Made by a program: the position numbers and the translations under genes | Notes under the pieces: model-generated | What the model saw: only the letters and a program-made list of their open reading frames with translations | Databases searched by the model: none | Told to the model about the DNA's origin: nothing | Origin: Duganella dendranthematis | GTDB taxonomy: Bacteria; Pseudomonadota; Gammaproteobacteria; Burkholderiales; Burkholderiaceae_D | DNA length: 64,000 nt | NCBI RefSeq assembly: GCF_012849375.1 | Contig: NZ_CP051684.1 | Location: 1,922,001-1,986,000 of the forward strand | Reading direction: 5' to 3' | Shown here: positions 60,869 to 64,000 of the stretch, one piece after another | Position numbering within the stretch: position 1 is the stretch's first letter | How the letters are laid out: each line of letters starts with the position of its first letter

Positions 60869-62560
60869 TTATGCAGCCTTTTTCTTCTCGCCGGGGACTT
60901 CGTCGCGCAACATGCGACGCAGAATCTTCCCGACATTGGTTTTGGGTAGCTCCTCGCGGAACTCAATGTATTTCGGCTTTTTATAGCCGGTAAATTGTTC
61001 TTTGCAGTAGGCCATCAACTGCTCTTGCGTCAGGTTCGGGTCCTTGCGCACCACGAATACCTTGACGGCCTCGCCCGAATGCTCGTCCGGCACGCCGATC
61101 GCCGCGCACTCCAGCACGCCCGGATGGGCGGCAATCACACCTTCCAGCTCGTTCGGGTAGACGTTAAAGCCGGACACCAGGATCATGTCCTTCTTGCGGT
61201 CCACGATTTTAACGAAACCGTGCTCATCCATCACGCCGACGTCGCCGGATTTAAAGAAGCCGTCCGGCGTCATCACCTTGGCGGTTTCGTCCGGACGGTT
61301 CCAGTAGCCGGACATCACCTGCGGGCCGCGAATCGCGATCTCGCCGGCGGTGCCCAGCGGCACTTCCTGGCCGTCGTCATCCAGGATGGCGATGTCGGTC
61401 GACGGCACCGGCAGGCCGATGGTGGCCGTGAATTCCTTGCTGTCGGCGCGGTTGCAGGTGGCCACCGGCGAGGTCTCGGACAAGCCGTAACCCTCGATGA
61501 TGGACACGCCGGTTGCTTTCAGCCAGCGGTCGTTGACGGCCTGCTGCACCGCCATGCCGCCGCCGTTGCAGATCTTCAGCGCCGAGAAATCCAGATGGGC
61601 GAAATCCGGATGGTTCAGCAGCGCGTTGTACAGCGTGTTCACGGCCGGCAGCATGTTGAACTTGTACTTGGCCAGTTCCTTGATGAAGCCGCCGATGTCG
61701 CGCGGATTCGGCACCAGGATATTCAGCGCACCGACCCGCGTGCCCCACATCGCGCAGCAAGTCAGCGCGAAGATATGGTACAGCGGCAGCGCACAGACGA
61801 TGGTCACCTGCTCGTCCGAACCGCCCAGCGCCGGCTCCGACCACGCCTCGCTCTGCAGCAGGTTGGCGACGATATTCTGGTGCGTCAGCGTCGCGCCTTT
61901 CGACACGCCGGTGGTGCCGCCGGTGTACTGCAGGAACGCCGGATCGTTGTACTGGCGTTCGACCGGCGTCAGCTTCATGCTGCCGCCCTGTGACAGCGCA
62001 TCCTTGAAGCGCACGGCGTTGGGCAGCGAAAACGCCGGCACCATCTTCTTGACGTTGCGCACCACAAAATTCACCAGCAAGCCCTTCACGCCGCCCAGCA
62101 TCTCGCCCATGCTGGCCACCACGATATGCTTGACCTGGGTCTTGCCCAGCACCTGTTCCAGCGTGGTGGCAAAGTTCTCCAGGATGATGATGGCTTCCGC
62201 GCCGGAGTCGTTCAGCTGGTGCTCCAGCTCGCGCGGCGTGTACAGCGGATTGATGTTGACCACCGTGTAGCCGGCGCGCAGGATCGCCGCAATCGCGATC
62301 GGATACTGCAGCACGTTCGGCATCATGATGGCCACCCGCGTGCCCGGCTTCAGGCCACGGCTTTGCAGCCAGGCGCCGAGGCGTTTCGAGTACGTATCGA
62401 CTTCGGCATAGGTGAGAAACTTGTCCATGCAGACATAAGCGTTGCGGTCGGCAAACTTGTGGAAAGACTCTTCCAGCAATTGCACCAGCGAACGGTACTG
62501 ACTCGTATCGACCTCGGTCTGCATGCCCGGCGGATACGATTTCAACCAGATTTTCTCCAT
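60869..62560 (-). CDS. fadD: Long-chain fatty acid-CoA ligase, first copy of a tandem pair
   Basis: The 563-aa protein has the same motifs as its downstream copy: YTGGTTGVSKGATLTHQNI, IEGYGLSETSPVATCN, FKSGDVGVMDEHGFVKIVDR and KKDMILVSGFNVYPNELEG. The ATG at 62560 is chosen since the protein then starts MEKIWLKSYPPGMQTEVDTS, matching the paralogue; upstream residues have no family support. The two proteins differ in scattered positions along the middle, which may give different chain-length preferences, as in Pseudomonas fadD1/fadD2. An inverted repeat about 100 nt upstream may be an operator. Confidence 0.93.
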   Translation of the reverse strand: MEKIWLKSYPPGMQTEVDTSQYRSLVQLLEESFHKFADRNAYVCMDKFLTYAEVDTYSKRLGAWLQSRGLKPGTRVAIMMPNVLQYPIAIAAILRAGYTVVNINPLYTPRELEHQLNDSGAEAIIILENFATTLEQVLGKTQVKHIVVASMGEMLGGVKGLLVNFVVRNVKKMVPAFSLPNAVRFKDALSQGGSMKLTPVERQYNDPAFLQYTGGTTGVSKGATLTHQNIVANLLQSEAWSEPALGGSDEQVTIVCALPLYHIFALTCCAMWGTRVGALNILVPNPRDIGGFIKELAKYKFNMLPAVNTLYNALLNHPDFAHLDFSALKICNGGGMAVQQAVNDRWLKATGVSIIEGYGLSETSPVATCNRADSKEFTATIGLPVPSTDIAILDDDGQEVPLGTAGEIAIRGPQVMSGYWNRPDETAKVMTPDGFFKSGDVGVMDEHGFVKIVDRKKDMILVSGFNVYPNELEGVIAAHPGVLECAAIGVPDEHSGEAVKVFVVRKDPNLTQEQLMAYCKEQFTGYKKPKYIEFREELPKTNVGKILRRMLRDEVPGEKKKAA

Positions 62561-62660
62561 CCTGTGCCTCTGTCTCGAATATTTATCGTTGTAAGGGGAG
62601 CTTGCTGATGATGCGATGCTATCGGGCACCAAGCCCGTACGCAAGCGCATTTAACCATAA

Positions 62661-62678
62661 TTAGAACGGAGGTTCTAA
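62661..62678. promoter_or_regulatory. Inverted repeat upstream of the fadD pair
   Basis: TTAGAAC-GGAG-GTTCTAA is a perfect seven-base inverted repeat with a four-base spacer, between the fadD start and the end of the aminopeptidase gene. It resembles TetR-family sites such as that of PsrA/FadR-type fatty-acid regulators (AAAC-N4-GTTT style). No regulator gene is adjacent. Confidence 0.45.
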
Positions 62679-62703
62679 CGGCTTTTCATGATGCAACGCA
62701 ACA

Positions 62704-63831
62704 TCAATGCGCACCTTCGGCACTGGTCGGAGGCTCTTTGACGCCCTCCGCATTGAGCATCGCCGGGCGGCCCAAGAGGTCCAACTGCTGTCGGCGTTGA
62801 ACTACGTCAAGTGCCGCCATCTTTTGCACCGCACCATAAAAACGCACGAACGTTCGTTCCTGCGTTAACAAGGCCCGGAAGGCGGGGAGATAATCGTGGT
62901 AAGTCCCCACCGAAGACAGGTGGGCGTTGGTCAGCGGCTCGGCAAACCAGCGGTCATAGCCGGCATAGCCGCCCCAGCTTTCCTTGAGCTTCAGGTAGTC
63001 GGACTTGAGGTGGGCGAAGATGCGGGCCTTCTCGGCCCGCTTGTGGCGGGTGCTGGTTTTGCCGGCGTACAGGTCGGCCAGCATTTTGCGGTGCTGCACC
63101 AGCAGCGCCAGGAAGTCCTGGCGGCGCGCGTTGTAGCGCGTGTAGGCGTCGCGCATCGGATCGGTGCCATACAGTTCCAGCCAGCGCGCCACGCCGGCCT
63201 CCTCGACCGCCGTTGCGAAGCTTTCGTTGAACTGGGTATCGCCCGGCACGTACACCACCTGGTGCGCCAGTTCGTGGAACACCATGCGCGCCAGCTCGGC
63301 GTCGGAGTAATTGATGAAGGTCGACAGCAGCGGATCGCTGAACCAGCCCAGCGTGGAATAGGCCGGCACGCCGCCGACCTGCACGTCGTTGCCCTCCTTA
63401 CGCAGCTCGTCGGCATAGGCCATCGCGTCGTCCTTGCTGTAGTAGCCGCGATAACTGACGCAGCCCGCAATCGGGAAGCACCATTGGATGGGCCGCAGCG
63501 ACAATTCCGGCGTCGCCACCACATTCCAAAGCACAAAGGGGCGCGACAGCGCGGCGTAGTTCTTGTAGCTGGCGTTGTCCGGAAGGCCCAGTTCCTTGAC
63601 CGCGAATTTGCGGATCAACAGCGCCTTCTCGAGGCGTGCCTTCAGCTGCGGATCGGTGCTGGGATCGCCCAGCCAGTCATCAATCGGCCGCGCGTCCGAC
63701 CATAAGGAATACTGGCCTTGGGCGGCCTGCATGTAGTACTTGAATTGCGCGCAACCGGCCAGCATCGCGGCCACGCACGCCGGCACCAGCCAGTACCTGG
63801 CGCGGAGCATTCGGCGGGCAATATTGCGCAT
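62704..63831 (-). CDS. Lipoprotein aminopeptidase (HELAH zinc type)
   Basis: The 375-aa protein has a lipoprotein signal (LVPACVAAMLAGC, lipobox LAGC at about residue 27) and the zinc motif HELAHQ near residue 190, followed by FNESFATAVEEAGVARWL, which holds the third ligand. This matches a family of putative aminopeptidases (DUF2265). A conserved YRGYYSKDDAMAYADELRKEG and GGVPAYSTLGWFSDPLLSTF precede the motif. It is likely tethered to a membrane on the periplasmic side. The ATG at 63831 follows AAGG; it lies nine bases behind the stop of the molybdopterin enzyme gene. Confidence 0.85.
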   Translation of the reverse strand: MRNIARRMLRARYWLVPACVAAMLAGCAQFKYYMQAAQGQYSLWSDARPIDDWLGDPSTDPQLKARLEKALLIRKFAVKELGLPDNASYKNYAALSRPFVLWNVVATPELSLRPIQWCFPIAGCVSYRGYYSKDDAMAYADELRKEGNDVQVGGVPAYSTLGWFSDPLLSTFINYSDAELARMVFHELAHQVVYVPGDTQFNESFATAVEEAGVARWLELYGTDPMRDAYTRYNARRQDFLALLVQHRKMLADLYAGKTSTRHKRAEKARIFAHLKSDYLKLKESWGGYAGYDRWFAEPLTNAHLSSVGTYHDYLPAFRALLTQERTFVRFYGAVQKMAALDVVQRRQQLDLLGRPAMLNAEGVKEPPTSAEGAH

Positions 63832-63840
63832 ACATTACCT

Positions 63841-64000
63841 TCAAGCGGAGACTCTCTCGACTTGAACCAGTGTATCGTAAAACGTCGGCGCGCGGCCCAT
63901 ATCCGTCAACTGTTGGCTGGTAACCTCATTGGCGTTTTTACCATCCGTGGCTAGCTTTTTCCACCACACTGACAAGCCGACAACCAGGCCGGCACGTGCC
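63841..64000 (-). CDS. Molybdopterin-dependent oxidoreductase, C-terminal end only
   Basis: Only the last 52 residues or so are in the window. Their sequence, GKNANEVTSQQLTDMGRAPTFYDTLVQVERVSA in parts (ANEVTSQQLTDMGRAPTFYD), is the typical tail of bis-MGD molybdopterin oxidoreductases of the formate dehydrogenase/thiosulfate or nitrate reductase superfamily (related enzymes end N-x-LTSQxLTDxGxGxTFYDxLVEV). The substrate cannot be told. The stop is nine bases before the aminopeptidase ATG, so the two genes are probably in one transcript. Confidence 0.65.
   Translation of the reverse strand, partial: ARAGLVVGLSVWWKKLATDGKNANEVTSQQLTDMGRAPTFYDTLVQVERVSA

Overview
The window is high-GC, gene-dense proteobacterial chromosome. 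The organism is most likely a betaproteobacterium of the Oxalobacteraceae (Massilia/Duganella/Rugamonas type). This is an inference from the two-subunit arginine succinyltransferase, the AraC-type ArgR, the queA-tgt-yajC-secD-secF block, the general protein flavour and the dispersed palindromic repeats; no rRNA or tRNA gene is present to confirm it. I see no prophage, insertion sequence, CRISPR array, tRNA or rRNA.

Layout. 1-10.3 kb: a truncated exported protein, an M14 metallopeptidase, a FUSC-type membrane protein, an EamA exporter, a HAMP-GGDEF diguanylate cyclase, two tandem small proteins (73 and 33 aa), a cationic amino-acid permease, a 39-aa membrane miniprotein, a DUF1993 protein and an EF-hand protein. 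10.3-23.5 kb (minus strand): a complete arginine succinyltransferase (AST) catabolic operon, argR-astC-aruF-aruG-astD-astB-gdh-astE. The large NAD-dependent glutamate dehydrogenase sits inside it, so the operon encodes arginine to succinate plus glutamate and then glutamate to 2-oxoglutarate. A sequence matching the Pseudomonas ArgR half-site lies just upstream of the astC -10 element. 23.5-25.3 kb: a MarR regulator, a small unknown protein and an HDOD protein; two of these have TATAAT 8-9 nt before the ATG, suggesting leaderless transcripts. 25.4-30.4 kb: an ethanolamine cluster (permease, eutB, eutC) with a WYL regulator and a glutathione transferase, and no microcompartment genes. 30.5-33.2 kb: two tandem DUF4034-type secreted proteins.

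33.2-41 kb: the housekeeping block queA-tgt-yajC-secD-secF with divergent recG. An AT-richer membrane protein of unknown function follows recG and looks acquired. 41.9-46.2 kb (minus): pyrC, DUF3025, a Gfo/Idh/MocA oxidoreductase, an MFS transporter and a translationally coupled 39-aa membrane miniprotein. 46.2-46.8 kb: a YefM-YoeB type toxin-antitoxin pair with a recognisable promoter and operator. 46.8-50.3 kb: a frameshifted DUF2314 gene, an amidohydrolase and a stand-alone ABC ATPase. 50.3-53.7 kb: a DctA-like symporter, a small membrane protein whose 3' end runs through the dctA terminator, and a Tat-exported GH43 glycosidase. 53.7-64 kb: an M20 peptidase, an Atm1-type ABC exporter, a YciA-like thioesterase, a PhoD-like phosphatase carrying an in-frame palindromic insertion, two tandem long-chain acyl-CoA synthetases, a lipoprotein aminopeptidase, and the C-terminal end of a molybdopterin oxidoreductase running off the window.

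Metabolically the window points to a versatile heterotroph that uses arginine, ethanolamine, dicarboxylates, fatty acids, peptides and plant-type glycans. No intergenic gap exceeds about 300 bases. The least conventional content is the small proteins, the palindromic elements (one inside a coding gene), the hairpins that overlap gene starts or stops, and the tandem DUF4034 pair.
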